A DNA stretch of 64,000 nucleotides from Rotaria macrura (taxonomy: Eukaryota; Rotifera; Eurotatoria; Philodinida; Philodinidae), in assembly GCA_900239685.1 (NCBI GenBank), contig OENT01000078.1:175317-239316 (forward strand), in the 5' to 3' direction. Under the pieces are notes generated by a model, which had not been told where the DNA came from, did no database searches, and saw only the letters and a list, made by a program, of their open reading frames with translations. Positions within the stretch are counted from its first letter, which is position 1; the number at the start of each line of letters is the position of its first letter. Below are positions 1 through 16,400 of this stretch, piece by piece. The translations under genes were made by a program, and so were the position numbers.

Positions 1-474
1 TATTTGTTCCTAATTCAAAACGATCCTGCATTCAGGTAGTAATAAAAAATCTTCTTCGAAAAAAGTGAAGTGTTAATCATTGTAAAAAAATACAGCCGTA
101 TATTTGCTTGCTGGATTAACTCTCGAATTTTAGATGTGGGTTATGAATTTTAATTCAACCGCTACTGAACTTCTCATAGATTTGTGATATTTGTCTGTTT
201 CTGTGATACATGTTGATTCGATGAATATTCTCCTATTCGAAGAAGTATTAGTATTTATTCAGATTAATGATTTTGAACGTCGTATATTTTTCTTCGTCAG
301 ATGCAACTGAGCGAACCTTTTGCCAACTTGCTCATGATCTTTTAGGGTTGCGCTAGTGATATGCATATGATGGCTTGTGATAAAAGTCGATCCTTTATAT
401 AAATTGTCGTTCTACGATTTAATCCTATGGGAAAAGCATTCAAATAGAAAAAAAATTCGCTTTTGTGTTTACAG
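1..474 (+). other. Intron at the window edge (PFKFB copy 1)
   Basis: No coding signal is seen. The acceptor AG at 473-474 precedes an exon that begins in phase 1, so this stretch is the 3' part of an intron. In copy 2 the matching intron (28531-29831) is about 1.3 kb, so the kinase P-loop exons of copy 1 should lie upstream of the window. Confidence 0.8.
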
Positions 475-2861
<2,387 letters not shown>

Positions 2862-2926
2862 AACTATTAATCGAATACTTTTCCGTTTTTCACTTCAAAC
2901 GTCAAACTGTTTAGCTCATGCAATTA

Positions 2927-4208
2927 ACGGGTATTCCGAAAAGAATGGTCGCTCGTTCTGTTGCAACTCTCTCACTCACTATTTACTTTGGTGATCTCTC
3001 TGTTTTGCTTGCTTTATTCGTTTTCATTTCTCTACAACACGGTGAGTTTGCTTTTCGAAAGATATTTTAAAATAAAATTTTCCAAGATGAAAAGTGAAAA
3101 CCTTCAGAAGTCCATACTTTCCAACTACGAGAAGCGTGAATCTTCAACAGAACTATCTCAAGATTTGAACGATTTTTTCAGTTCTCAAACCGTTGGATGG
3201 TGGTGTAAAATGGTCAGAGAGACAGATGATACTAATTTACCGCTTTTATTTGGTCGTGCAAGGATTATTAGGATCAAAGGAATAATCAACACGGAGAAAA
3301 GCCAAATGAAGCGTAAAAAAAGAATCTTAATGGGAAAAATTGGCAGTGAACTACATACTTTTAACGGATCTGTTGTCAGAATCTAGAAGCAAGATTTAAG
3401 ATATTGTTCATACGAAAAATTGATTGGAACCAGTTCTCACAGATCTCGATAAGTGTAAAAGAATGAAATCTGCAAATTGGATGCAACACAGCTTCCAGGA
3501 AAAAATATAACTTCAGAATTCTGTTCTCTAATAAGAACATTGTTAATATTGATGGCATCTACAATACTCAAAACGGTAGAATACGGGCACTGAATCGTGA
3601 GGAGGCTGATAAATGAGGTGATGTTAAATAGAAACGGAATTTGCCGCAGATAGTAATGGTTTGGTTAGGAGCATGCTCCAACTGGTTGACACCATTGATC
3701 ATATTGGACGAGGAAACTATGGATCATCAATGGTGCATCAATGAACTATTGCCTGTGACTTTAAAATACGACAGTGAAGCTCTCAACGATAAATAAACTT
3801 TCTAAAAGAATAGTGGCAAGCCCCATGTACATACCTTAACTCAAAAATGATGCCAGACAAATTTCCCATCATTCATCGAGAAATATCATTGACCTCCAAA
3901 CTCACCCAATCTCAATCCTCTGAACTACTCAATTTGGGATGGGTTAGCTCAAAAAATCAATTGGGTCAAAGTTCAATCGATGAATTAAAACGAACAAGAT
4001 ACTTTATTGTGTTGGAAAGTTGAAAAAATTATACCAACCGCTTGTAGCATTTTCCAACAACAACGGATATTATTTGCAGTACAAAATAGAAACGGCTATG
4101 CAGAGCTCAGGTAGACAAATCTTTCGAAAAAAGAATCAAGTCCGTAGCGTGAAAGATCAGCGAACTAGATGAAAAATAGTGAGAGACGATTCTTTTTGAA
4201 ACACCCGT
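2927..4208 (+). mobile_element. Decayed mariner-like DNA transposon with TIRs
   Basis: About 1.28 kb. The ends are 28-bp terminal inverted repeats (2927-2954 and 4181-4208) starting ACGGGT and agreeing at about 23 of 28 positions. Both ends are flanked by TA (2925-2926, 4209-4210), the target duplicated by Tc1/mariner elements. The interior holds a broken transposase reading in the same direction. It sits just after the PFKFB stop codon, so it may contribute to that transcript's 3' UTR. Confidence 0.85.
2961..4130 (+). pseudogene. Mariner-family transposase pseudogene
   Basis: Three-frame reading recovers transposase segments in order: a helix-turn-helix-like N-terminal part up to about 3380, then around 3540-3600 the first catalytic block (reading NIDGIYNTQNGRI), near 3655 MVWLGACSNWLTPLIILDE, near 3810 a GKPHVH block, and near 3890 PPNSPNLNPLNYSIW. 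In-frame stops (for example 3613-3615, 3634-3636 and 3793-3795) and frameshifts break it. The second catalytic Asp appears lost (Asn-Ser before GKP) and the third is Asn in NPLNYS, where active relatives carry Asp. It cannot encode an active enzyme. Family assignment rests on the order of motifs and on the TIR/TA structure. Confidence 0.8.
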
Positions 4209-4650
4209 TATTTCGTTTCTGGAACTTTTATATTTATTTATAATCATAAATAAGCCTACTAATGATTCTATTTTATGCTTATCATCACGGATAAATTCTT
4301 ATAAATATATTCGAAAACTTGTCTATCACGTGGAACATAGGGATGTTGAGAGCACACGTACAAGAAACCCACGCTAATAATATCAGAGTGAAGGTTGATT
4401 AACATATCTAATGGAAAGAAGGATATGTATTAATAAAAATCGACCGAAAATACTACAATATCTGTGAATACTTCAATATTCGAGCATAACATGTAAGATA
4501 GACCGTTATGATAATAACATTTGAATATATAGCAATAGACAGCTTGAGAATGTGATCACATGTTCAGAAAAGAACATCGGCTGAAATCAATAAGAAACAT
4601 GCTACATGTAAAATATATATATGGAATCAAATTTTTTTCGATGATCACAT

Positions 4651-4809
4651 ATGTCCGGAGATGCGGATGGTAGAATTGGAGATGACAAAAACAAAATTCA
4701 CCGATTGATATTGCTTGTTTCCTTACTTTTATCAATAACAGTTAGCATGTCTTATCCAACAATCATCGTATTACAATACATGCATACACGTGTTTTTGGT
4801 GAGACATGA
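4651..4809 (+). CDS. Possible first exon or small membrane protein (orphan)
   Basis: ATG at 4651 opens 52 codons to TGA. The N-terminus is hydrophilic (MSGDADGRIGDDKNK), followed by one clear hydrophobic segment (about residues 18-41). A TATA-like run lies near 4610. A good splice donor (G|GTGAGA, after 4798) follows the hydrophobic segment, so this may be exon 1 of a gene whose other exons I cannot place. No family is recognised; chance is a real alternative. Confidence 0.25.
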   Translation: MSGDADGRIGDDKNKIHRLILLVSLLLSITVSMSYPTIIVLQYMHTRVFGET

Positions 4810-7800
4810 AAGCATCTTGCTCTGCTGATATCTCGAAGGACACGAAATCACATGAAATTCGTCGATCCCTAATCATAGAACGCAAGAGAAAACGAAGACT
4901 CGACATTTTTTTTTGATTTTTTTTAGAACGAAATAGGACGTGAGACTCTTGATACCTTTTTTCTCTGTTTATTTCAATGAGGTAAGAGAATCAAACAATT
5001 TATTTACCTTGGCAATTTTTTTCTTGCTTTTTTACGCTTCGCTTACGAGACATTCATCAAAAGAAAATTTGTCCAGGAAAAAATAACACGTTTGAATGAA
5101 GTCAAGTGAGTAAATGAAGCGTTGTGACAAGATTCAATAGAGCTAGACTACTTCAAAACACGACACAAATAGTGTAAAAGTCTAGTCAATTTCGTTATCA
5201 TCAACTTCGATAACTCTTTCACTCTCTCGAAAAATGTCAATAGCTGTCAAAGTTTTAGAAATTTCCGTTCGATGGATTAATAGCATCTATCAACATTAAA
5301 GTGAGACGTAGTAGTAATGACTTTATTCGTACATATGCAAAAAACTGATATTCTTCATTTATGAATGTATTTTGAAACTTTTACGTTGCCGTCAACAAAC
5401 ATCCACGATGTAATAAGTACTATATAGTAAGAATTCTTGACCTTTTCGAATTTTGAAATATGAACTTCAAAGCATATTTTTAGTTCTTCTCCAATGATCG
5501 AAAGATACTTCTAGAAGGATGATATCATCATGTCAGAAATAATGCCTCGTATTTTTATTCTTGATGTAATATACTATTTTCAAACGAAATCTCAGATTCA
5601 ATTTGTGTTCGTAATCCCTAAGCGATTAACATTTGAAATAAGAAGAAACGAAGAATTGCAATATAATGTGAGAAAAATTATTCTCTCGAAAGAAATTTGA
5701 CCATCTTCACTTTCATATTTTCATACTAGTCAATCCTTTTCCCGATATCTTTCAGAAAAACGAAATACTTAACTCTGAGCTGATTCAATAGATCAACCTT
5801 TCGATTCCTTGCCAAGTAACGAATATACACGAGTTTCATTCCAAAAATGCCTTATTAGATGATATTGTTTAAAATGATCATTATTTCGATGCAATACACA
5901 AAAAGCATGAACTCTCGCTAGTTTTTTAATAGAATTTGTTTGTAGTCAGTCTTGATATTCAGAGAAGGTTGAGGGGGATAGTTAGATTTACGAAAGAGAA
6001 GATTTTTTAGCAGTATCGAGTAAAAGCGATTGAAAAATGTTGAGCTATCAATATATTCAACCATATCTTTCTTCAACGATAAGCAAAACAGGTAGCTAAT
6101 ATTCAAGTTGAGAATCGTTTTTCTCCCGAGATACCACCAGTGATCCCATCCGTAATTCAGATAATGTCACGAGAATACTTATGTACCTTACCAATCCATA
6201 CATTCAAAAAATGTTTCAAGATGATTTATCTAAGCTTTCTTAAAATTTCAGATCAGCAGAATCATCAACTTCTACACAGTCCAGTATTTAAACCTTTGAA
6301 GAGAAAACTTATTGATTAGATTGAAAGTTCAACATTTTTCAAACGTTTTTGATCACGGATCGTAAAATACTATCTATTCAATAGTTATATTAGATCAAGC
6401 AAACTCGGAGAATAGTATTTGAGTAGGGAAGAGTTTTTCCAGAATGAGCACACTCACACTATCATATTTGATTGAAAAAAATCGTAGTTATAGTTAGTGT
6501 CTATTGAATAGATCTTTATGGCATGAAAACTTCATGTATTTTCTATTAGTGATAGAATCATCGGTTATATTTGTTGGACTGCCTGTAAGACACTTGTTAT
6601 AGATACAGGACTTCTGAAAAATATCACTATTTTTTTATGCTGAAAAAAGACACGTTATACCCAATGGGAATTTTTTGAATGTGAAACTTCTTATGCTGCT
6701 ATCGTGTCATTACATCGAGTTCGGTTAATGTTAGTCGATTAATCGAATTCGAAAATCGAATTTCCAACCTTCCAAACAATTATCTCTAGCTCATTTTGAA
6801 TCATTCAACTTAATCAACAGAGAAATGTCAAACATCGATCTTTCTGACAGTATAATAGAATATTTGAGGGTTCATTGTGTCTGGAACATCGATAAGAACT
6901 TTTAGATATTCGAGAAATAGGCTACGATTACGAGTATTTCGAAAGACAGACAATGGAGTTCTGCTGATGAACGTCACCTTCTGAAAATCAATATTTTCAT
7001 AATAGGGAAAGTTTCTTTCGAAGTCGTTCGGTTCCTTCATATCCAGAAAAATAGATCAACTATTACTCAATGAAACGAAACACAGGTGCTAGATAGTAGG
7101 TTTTGATAAAATACTGATAAATGATCACGACAGAACTCAATAAAAATATGTAGAGAAAAGTAAAGTAGAACATACTCAACTTATAAACGATTGTATATCA
7201 ATAGTAGCTATCAATGGTATTGAATGAATCATCATTATTTTAACCAAAGACCTCTTGGAAGTCTGATCACTTTGCATTAAATTCTGCTTGTAACTTTTCA
7301 GAACTGTTTCGATTACAATAATATGGAAATCTAGTAGCGAATAACTTATTGAAATTCGATTCAATCTTTCAAAACTTGAAGAAAACTCCATCATCAATAT
7401 TATCGTAATGCAATGAAATCTAGTGATCTTGATAGCTGGAGCATAGGATTCAGATAAACACTTTTTTTTCTATCGAACATTGATAAAGAAGGAACATCCG
7501 AATTTCGCCTTATTTAAACACACGTTTTAGTTAATTTAAAAAAAAATAGCGTACTTTTTCGTTTAGTATTATATCAAGTATCGAATTTTACGACTAACAC
7601 ACTTTTGTTTCATACAACATAATCTATTGTAATAGTTTCCATGGTTACTGTTTGCTGGTAAAAGTTTGTGAAAGAATAGCAACCGTTGTTTTCAAATACG
7701 TTCCTTGAATACTGATAGCAGACGATAAATAAGATGCTTAAAACTATTGCAAAACTAGCAAGACAACAACAGTACATAGAGACATTATACGTTCATGAAT

Positions 7801-8962
7801 AAACATAAGTAAATGATTGATGAACGCTACTAGGACAATTTTTAGAATAGAAAGCAGAATAATTGATGGCCAATATAATCAAAATACTTGACTGCGAATA
7901 TTTAAAATTCATACAGACAGTTGAGAAGCTGACTGAGTGGAAATAATGCAAATAAATCGAAAGAAAAGCACAAATAACAAAGAGAAATATTAGTCAATAA
8001 AAATTGTGATAGCAAATAAATCATTGGTTTATGTGAATAAATAGTTACAGATTCATTTGAATTCTACGTATATGTAATTACTTCAGCAAAGTTTTATCGT
8101 GTCAAGATTTTTGACTTACAGATTAGCGTATTAAATTATAAAATAACTATTTTTTGAATCCATCGTAATAGATTTCTATGAATCGGATGTGTTGCCACGC
8201 TAGTGTTTAAGCAAGTTTGCCGTTTTTTCCACTTGATCTATACTTTATTCTACCATGTCCATGAACTACGTACCAATTCAACTATTATTTCTGAGCTTGA
8301 TGTGTGACTCCAATCCAAGACATTCTCTATTATACACTAAAAGAAAAAGTAAAATCATATGTTCCTAGTTAAATAAAAATCTTATCGAGTAGCAATTGAG
8401 TGTACTATTATAGAAGTCATTACAATAAAACACGTTTTTCCAACGAAAAACCTATAGTTTGCAAGGCTGAAGAATTTTCGGATGAACAAATACAGTTTGA
8501 ATTTTATCGGTCTTCTATACGGTATTGATGTATTTTTTTCTTCGAGTAGATCATGTTTATATACAATCTGAATTTTGAGTGATAAACTAGTATTATTTAG
8601 AGTTCGCAGGCGTGGTCCGATCCGGGCGGGATAGGTGTCACACTCCCCGTGTCCCAAGGATTAGAAAATGTTTAATCTTATACATTTTAAGCGAGAATCA
8701 TTTAATGATATTTAACATGTCATAAAATTAGAAATGGAAGGATCATAAAATAAAAGAGAAAACTTGTCAATTTGAAAAATAATATAAGAATATTCTGGAT
8801 ATGTTTTTCTTTTGCATCCTCTTATACATTATATATAGATACCAAGCTCGTAAATTAGCGACTTAACCATTTACACAACATGCAGTTACTACACTGGCAA
8901 TTCTCTAATGGATACGATGATTGACCTATAAATACTTCTTTCCGTTCTATTATGCATATGTT

Positions 8963-8990
8963 TATATATATATATATATATATATTATAT
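8963..8990. repeat. TA dinucleotide microsatellite
   Basis: An uninterrupted run of alternating T and A of about 25 bp, in an already AT-rich intergenic stretch. No associated feature is seen. Confidence 0.9.
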
Positions 8991-10449
8991 TCAGGCACAA
9001 GATAAGATGGAAGAGAAAAAGAAATGAAAACAAAGCATTAAAAATAAAGACTGATTCGTTTTGCTTAAACTACTAATGTGAGCACAGTAATGGTATTACA
9101 AAAAACAAACAACTCTTCATTTTATACTTCTGAAAGAATATTGTCAAATAAAAGACAGTTAAAAAGAAAACTACGGCTATGAAGCAAATGTAAAAGTCTT
9201 TTTTCATTTTTCTCTGATTTTTTTCAGACCAGAAGTAATGATTAGCCGTGATCAAATGTTCTGAAGCACTTTCAACTTCCCACAATCTTCAAAATGTAAC
9301 AATGAAGGCAAAGATGGTTATGATAAAAGAATCAAAAATAGTCTAGTACTTTCTCCTTTCGATATTGTGAACGAGAATAGATGTTGTGATAAATGACCGT
9401 TAACGAACGAATACGATAGAAAAATGCTAGTCGTTTTCTAAAACATTTACAGTCATAAGATACCGATGATTTATGGTGATATCCAACTATTGTTTCCAGT
9501 TAGCTTGTTGTTAAGCGGAACGTCTACACGGATTTTTCATGATTACCGTTTACGAAGATAATAATTTATCGTAAGACTTTATTTATGACAATAGTAAACG
9601 GTTAAGAAATACGTTTGCCCTAAGTAATAGTGATACGACCTTTCATGATCTTAGATGATCGACCTGAGTAGAAGAAATGAACCGAACGAAAAATAAGAAA
9701 TTGTTTAAATTTTTGCATTTTTGTAAGGCGTATCTGAAAAAAAAATTATGAGCCCCCCCCCTCTCTTCCCCCGCAATCTTTAAGTGTTCGGGCTTTAACT
9801 GAGAGTTCGAATCAGTTTTAATCTATTTTTAGACTCGTATATATTAATTAGCTTACCAAATTCATACGAATAAATATCTGCATATTAACTATCGATTCCA
9901 AGCACCCTACTAGTATCAGTAACAAGCGTGTATACTTGATTGGTTCAAATGCTCTCCCTGACTATACTTTGAATTTGAGATGATAGATTGTCTGAAAAGT
10001 CTTTTGCTGTTTTCTGCTCCACTTCTTTTATTTTTATAAAGCATCAGTGGAAACTCGTGTTTCATTGTGTAAGGTTCCTTTTATCTGAGGAGCCAGTAGA
10101 ATCGACATAGATAGGTCTAAGTCAACGATTTCTAATTCAACATGTAGCGAAGAAACTCTATGCATCAAGTGTATATGTGGATCTTAGATTCTCGACCAGG
10201 AGCGAAAATGGCATGCGTAACAATAAAAATAGCCCGGTAAATAGTCCCATAAGCATGCATCCATGTTATGGATTGTTCAGTCCTTTTCTAATTCTGTGTT
10301 ATTTTTTATATAAATAGTTGACTTCTATGGTCTTTTGGAGTATTTTCTAGCATTGGCCAAAGAAAATTCACCAAATCAATGCAAAACGTTTTTCTAGATA
10401 ATCGTCCAATATTGAAATGAATTCGGATTTGTGTCAATAGTTCAATAAC

Positions 10450-13400
10450 ATGGGTAATTGTCCAACTTGTGAACCGGAACAAGCAAATAAAACTCTTGAT
10501 CCATTGTGTCATGGAACACGAAAGTGGAAAATATTTCTCTCATCTTCATTTATCACTTTTTTCTGTGGCTTAGTAATTCTTTTCAGTATTACGGAATTAA
10601 GAAAGCTGTTTCTTCACTGTGTCCGTATGAAACACTCAACACAAAAAGTCAAAATCGTAAGACAATCGAATGAACGCAAATCACATCATTTCTATGTCTC
10701 TATTGTATTATTATTTGTTTTTATATACAATGGTTACAGAAAGGTATCATTAATACTGATGAAAACATTAGCAATCATCTGCGTTGTATACAAAAAATAA
10801 GAAATTGGGGAAATAATATGATATCTGGCAAAACTAAAACGGGCAAAACATTCGTTCGTATCCAAGTTGAAGAGTGCTCTACTTTCATTTTTATTTCTCA
10901 TTGTAGGTTAGTATCATTTTTGTCTGCAGTGTTTCCTCGTTGATACTATACTGTCTAGATACACAACAGAGCAAGTAAGTGTGAGTACTCACTCAGAAAC
11001 AGAGCCATAAATGATCTGAGTAACAAAAATATATCCTTATTTGAATTTTGATGGCAATTAAATCTAACTGGCAGATGCAATATCTTCTACTCTAATAATA
11101 TTGCCACATATGATTCGATGTTTTATGGAATCAGCTAATGAAATTTTAACATAACTTTGTGAGTAGTCGTCTTTCGATTTTATCAGAAGTCCCAATGCCG
11201 ATTGAAAATTCCAAACACCTTACGAAAAAACTGAATAGGAAATAAACTGACGACTTCTATTAAAAAAATGAGTCACTATAGTAACTTACGGCCATTGATT
11301 TGCAACTGACGAATTTAAGAAGCACACTATTCATGCTAAAAAGAATTTTAGTGTAAAATGAAGCCAAGAATGCTTGGAGAAGAGCTAATCACTGCTCATC
11401 AGTTGTCTGAAGTTCTCAGGTATGTCCAAATAATGTCAATGTATAAAAGAAACTCGATTTTCTGAGACATTTATAATTCTATGAAACATGCTGCGTTCGT
11501 TCATTGACTACTTCATTACTGAACCGCGTACTGATTATCACTCTTACCGATGCAGTGAATGTATATCAATTATTCATGCACTACGTTTCTATTCCATGAA
11601 TGATGATTATCATAGTCCTATTGTTGACAGTATCCTATTACCTATATTTCTGTTGTTGAATCATGAGTTTTATGTTTCCTAGATATATAGAATCGTGCAC
11701 AGAATTCGGCATGTCCACTAGTATGCAAATTGATTTCGTTCTCAATATTATCTTTCTCGTGTATTTCATCCTTCGAGTAAGTCTTACACTTGCCGATTAA
11801 ATTTGTATTTCTCTGTTCTTTGATTAGTTTATTGCTGCGCGAAACAAACAGCATTTTTGGTTGAGCTTGCATTCATTTGTAGACATCTTTACGATTCCAC
11901 CATCTTTTATGATGGTGTATCTCAATCGAAGTTGGATTGGTATAGTGATCTCCTACTTTTTTCCGATGCTTTGAATTAGATTCTTACGTCGATAGGTTTA
12001 CGATTTCTACGTTCGCTGCCTATGATGAACATTCCAGATATTTTACAATATATGGGTGTTATTCAACGTCCTCGCATCATTCGTATCACACAATTAGCAT
12101 CAAACTTTATAGCTATTTGGTTTGCAGCTGCCGGTGTAGTGCATTTGGTTGAGAATATGGGAGATTTCTTTTGTAATTTTTGTAATGCACAAGAGTTAGA
12201 TGTATTCAATGCAATCTATTTTATGATTGTGACAATGTCAACAGTGAGTTCGGGGTCTACTAAGAACAGAAGAAAAGTTGATCACATGTTTATTTTTTAT
12301 ATTAGGTTGGATACGGTGATATTTCTTGCAAGACATATATCGGCAAATTTTTCGTACTTATTTTCCTCATGGGTGGATTGGTAAAGATCCATATTGATCT
12401 AGTATATACAAGAAATGCTTTTTGATTTTAAGGCCGTATTTGCAACGATAATACCAGAAATTTCTAATCTATTCGGTTCAAAAAGTCCGTACACTGGTCG
12501 ATACAAAATTGTTAAAGGCAAACGGTATGTTCTATGGAGAATATTGTATGAAATGTTTTTTTTCCTTGTAGTCATGTTATCATCTGTGGACATATCACAG
12601 TGCATTCTCTGACTCCGTTTCTTCACGACTTTCTTCATAAAGGCCGTGATCAAGCTGAAAATCTTGATGTTCTCATTGTTGACAGGTATGAACATAGAAA
12701 AAAATCGATGAACGTCATAGATTTAGTTTTTATAAATAGGAAAATACCAGATATCGAAATGGAAGCCTTATTAAAGCGTTACTACACGAGAGTACACTAC
12801 TTTGTTGGTAGTATTATGAATATAACTGATTTACAACGAATACAAGTAAGTCATCGACACATTTCTGTAACTAAAATTTCTAAAATAATAATCTATCACA
12901 AAATTTAAACTTATACAGAAAACTTTCAATTTTTCTATTCACCGATCAAACCTTTAAATGATTCGAATAAGTTTTACGAAACTCTGTTCAAGTTCGTATA
13001 GTTCATGCATAGCATATAATGTAAGGTTCTTCTCATAAGTTCATGTTGTACAATAAGTCGATGTATTTTCGAGTTTAAGTGTGAGCGTTGGGAATTTTCA
13101 TACACAAGCTAACGTTAGCTCTTCATCAACAGTATGATTAAAACATACTTAAACTATTGGCATGATTCATTGAGAAAAGACATTGCGATAAGGACAAAGC
13201 GTAGTATTTTGAAAAGAGATTGAAATCCCAACAACATATCACTATTTCTTTCTCAATAATTGCAAATATTAGTAATAACTTACAATACAATCTTTCTCTT
13301 CAACTCTAGTGCAGTTCGATCAATGAACAGCGTGAAAGAAATTTCTTTGATTTGTATCAGTTCATTGATTTAGTAGATGTTTTGAACAAATTCCAGAATG

Positions 13401-16400
13401 CATCTTTGTTTCTAGTACTGTTGTTTAATGATAGTTGAATTTTAAATTGTTTGTTTTCTTATAGAACTTATATCTGCAATATTTGTATTTGTGAATATGA
13501 TAACATAGTTCATATTAAAGGTAGCATGATGAACATGTTTTGCCGCTGCCAACCGAGATAAAACACAAGCTTTTTTTCTGGATTTCGGCTAGTCGAACAA
13601 GAACTTCATGAGGCGAACAAACACAATCTTTACGTCACTTTCCTAAAATCTAAGTATAACTCATTAGGAGCATTATCCGAGTAGACACAATTCTCAAAAC
13701 GTTTTGAACAGAATATCATCAACAGTAACTAAGTGATCATATGACTTTGAGTTTTGAAAGTAGACGAAGCTAGTGGAATTTTCAAAGGTCTCAATACACT
13801 TTCAAGCACAATGATATAATTGAGCGACAGTCGCCTCACCGTAGCGTATTATAGAAACCTACTTTTTCATGTATTGTCTCTTTCTCCTTTTTCTCTCCTC
13901 AAATACTATGTTCTGCTCTCTCATCGAACAAGGTCGATAAGGCAAAAGCTTGCATGATTATTGCCGACAAAGAAAGGCCAGATTCGGACAGCGATGATTC
14001 GGCAAATATAATGCGAGTGATCAGTTTGAAAAATTTCAATCAACGCATTCGAATACTCATACAACTACTTGAATATTGCAACAAGGTAAGTCGAATCTTT
14101 TATTCCGGCATCAATGACGAACATAATTGTAGATGAACGTCGTCTCTATACCTGGCTGGAATACAGAGGAAGACGAAATCATTTGTATCGCCGAGTTGAA
14201 ACTCGGACTTATTGGTATGTCATGTGTCGTTCCCGGATTCGCCACAATGGTATAATAAATAGAGATTTAGTCAAAAGCTCAATCTCGTTTGTTTTCTTGC
14301 AGATGACAAACATCTTTCGGATGTCGTCATACAATATTCAAGCGAATGAACGAATGGTATGTTAAAATAAATGCGCTAAATATTATCCGTTAATTTTTCG
14401 ATAGTAACACCATCAGTTGGAAGAATCCTATTTGTTCTTATTGATCGTTTTTATGATTATGATATTTTTTATTAGAAATCGTGGCTAACTAGAGAAGGTG
14501 TGATTTCACTTGCAAGTGTACCTCTGGTTGGCAAGTAAAAATTCTTAGGACCCTATAATAATGATAGAAACCATTCTATAGTTAGAATATTGGGTCAAAA
14601 TAATGTTACACAAATTTCTAACAAACCTTTCACCGAACTAAAACTATGATAGCATAGCTAAATTACCGAAGCCTTACTGATGAAAAGAAGAATTACAGAC
14701 AAAAAAATCGTCGATTTCTTACTGAATTTTATTCTAATAATGTTCTAAAAGTTTTAAACGAAATTAAGTTTTGCATCGACTCTGCAGACTACAGTTTGAC
14801 CATTTATATAGAACTAAGAAACTTCTCCAAATAAACTACATATAGTTTGAGAACTTTGGTATTAATTCGATTTCAAAAGTTTAGATTTAAGTTGATTAGT
14901 AATTTGACCTTTTTCTATTCAATCTAAATTCTCTTGAAATAATCATCGCTTTCCGACGTGCTTTAAAGATAGGCTGAAGTTAGAAGTGCATTATAGTTCA
15001 GCAGATTTGGTACGATTTAAAATTGTATGAGAAATTCATTTGTCATTTTAGTCGGCTGCTTGCTGTTGGATGGATAATGATTCATACGAATCTGTACGTA
15101 CATATATCATGTTCGGAGTAGTATATCTAAAGAGGATCTAATCATTTGATTTATTGCTGCCTAGACTAAAACTTGGCCATGGCGTGATTTGTATCATCGA
15201 GGTGCCGGCATGGAGATGTATCTTAAAGATATGTCACCGTCGTTCTACGGAAAAACATACACCGAAAGTGCTCTGTATAAAATCTATCGTTTCATGATCA
15301 TTCCATTTTAATTATCTAGTATTTGTTTTAAACTTGGTGTCATGCTGTTGGCTGTAGAAATGAAACGCATTGACAAACATGGAAATATACGATGGATTTT
15401 AGAAATTGTACCATGCGACGATTTTGTTATTGGTCATGGTTGTCGGGCGTTTGTTGTGGGAAAATCTAGTGAAGATGCTGATCGGTTCGTCCATTCTTGC
15501 TTTTAAGAGAGACAATGAAAATCAATCGATATATTTGACTTTCTAGAGTAAAATACTACTGTTCAATTTGCTATCCGACACTTGAAAAACTAGTACACTC
15601 GCAATTAAAGCGTATGCGACAGTGTACACATAGTAAGTCAAAATCTTCAAATATTACTATGCACACATTCAACAATGTCTGTAGTACAAGAAATAGCAGG
15701 TTTAAATAAAGAAGATACCTTGATTTTCGATCAGCTGCCAGATGCTGACAACAATTTACATTCCACTATGTAAGATGTTTAAATCTCTGAAAACGGAGAA
15801 TCACGTTTTCTGGTTCACCATTCATCCTACGTCGTCTTACAATAATATCTTTGTTTGTTTTAGTGGTATGCCCGACACCGACATCATCCAACCTCTCATT
15901 TCGACGAAATATGATAGCAGAGATTCAATATGTTTGTGTCGTAAAGAAGCGTATGTTGTAATTCTTCTTTTTATTCATGTTATTTTTTCTCCAATGTTAC
16001 CCCAGAACAGGTCATAGCTAAGTACACACTTTAACTAAACTAAGAGCAGCCGTATACACTCATTTATGTCTTGAAAGATTATTCTCATTATCAGTATCAA
16101 ATATGTAACATAGTGATTATTGACTTTAAAATATGATTGATGCTCTTCTTTTACAATTTGTATTATCATGTGCATCGAAGCATTCTGTGTCAATGAATAA
16201 CATTGTTCTTTGTCTTGTTTTTGAAGGATGTTTCAAGAGGATATTTCAAGCTTTGATTCTACTGGAATGTTTTACTATACACCACCACGAAAGATCGAAG
16301 ATGCTATTCTCGTATGTTTTTACAATTGAAAGAAAGATTGAAAAAATAAAGATGATTCCATGCCAATTATGTTTTTGTAGGATGTCAATCTACTACGAGA

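Larger units (their letters stand above)
4211..10449. other. Gene-poor AT-rich stretch
   Basis: No recognisable protein or RNA gene. It contains one possible short membrane ORF (4651-4809), a TA microsatellite near 8963, a C-rich tract near 9751-9770 and a short GC-rich patch at 8600-8660 of unknown origin. Minus-strand open stretches (6828-7040, 7176-7397, 9073-9285) show no recognised domain. Confidence 0.5.

Noticed and set aside
6828..7397. Minus-strand open stretches as exons of one gene
   Set aside because: No recognised domain and no consistent splice phases.
9073..9207. Minus-strand ORF with a strong hydrophobic segment (MKKDFYICFIAVVFFLTVF)
   Set aside because: It looks like a type II signal anchor, but no downstream catalytic exon could be found between 4300 and 9070.
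11351..11418. Segment [21 protein letters not shown] as a Slo exon
   Set aside because: It lies after S1, where this motif does not belong, and the phases from 10974 to 11683 join perfectly without it.
14476..14537. Possible alternative Slo exon ([12 protein letters not shown]...)
   Set aside because: It loosely resembles the linker exon, but the exons at 15052 and 15165 fit the BK order and frame better; it has no good donor.
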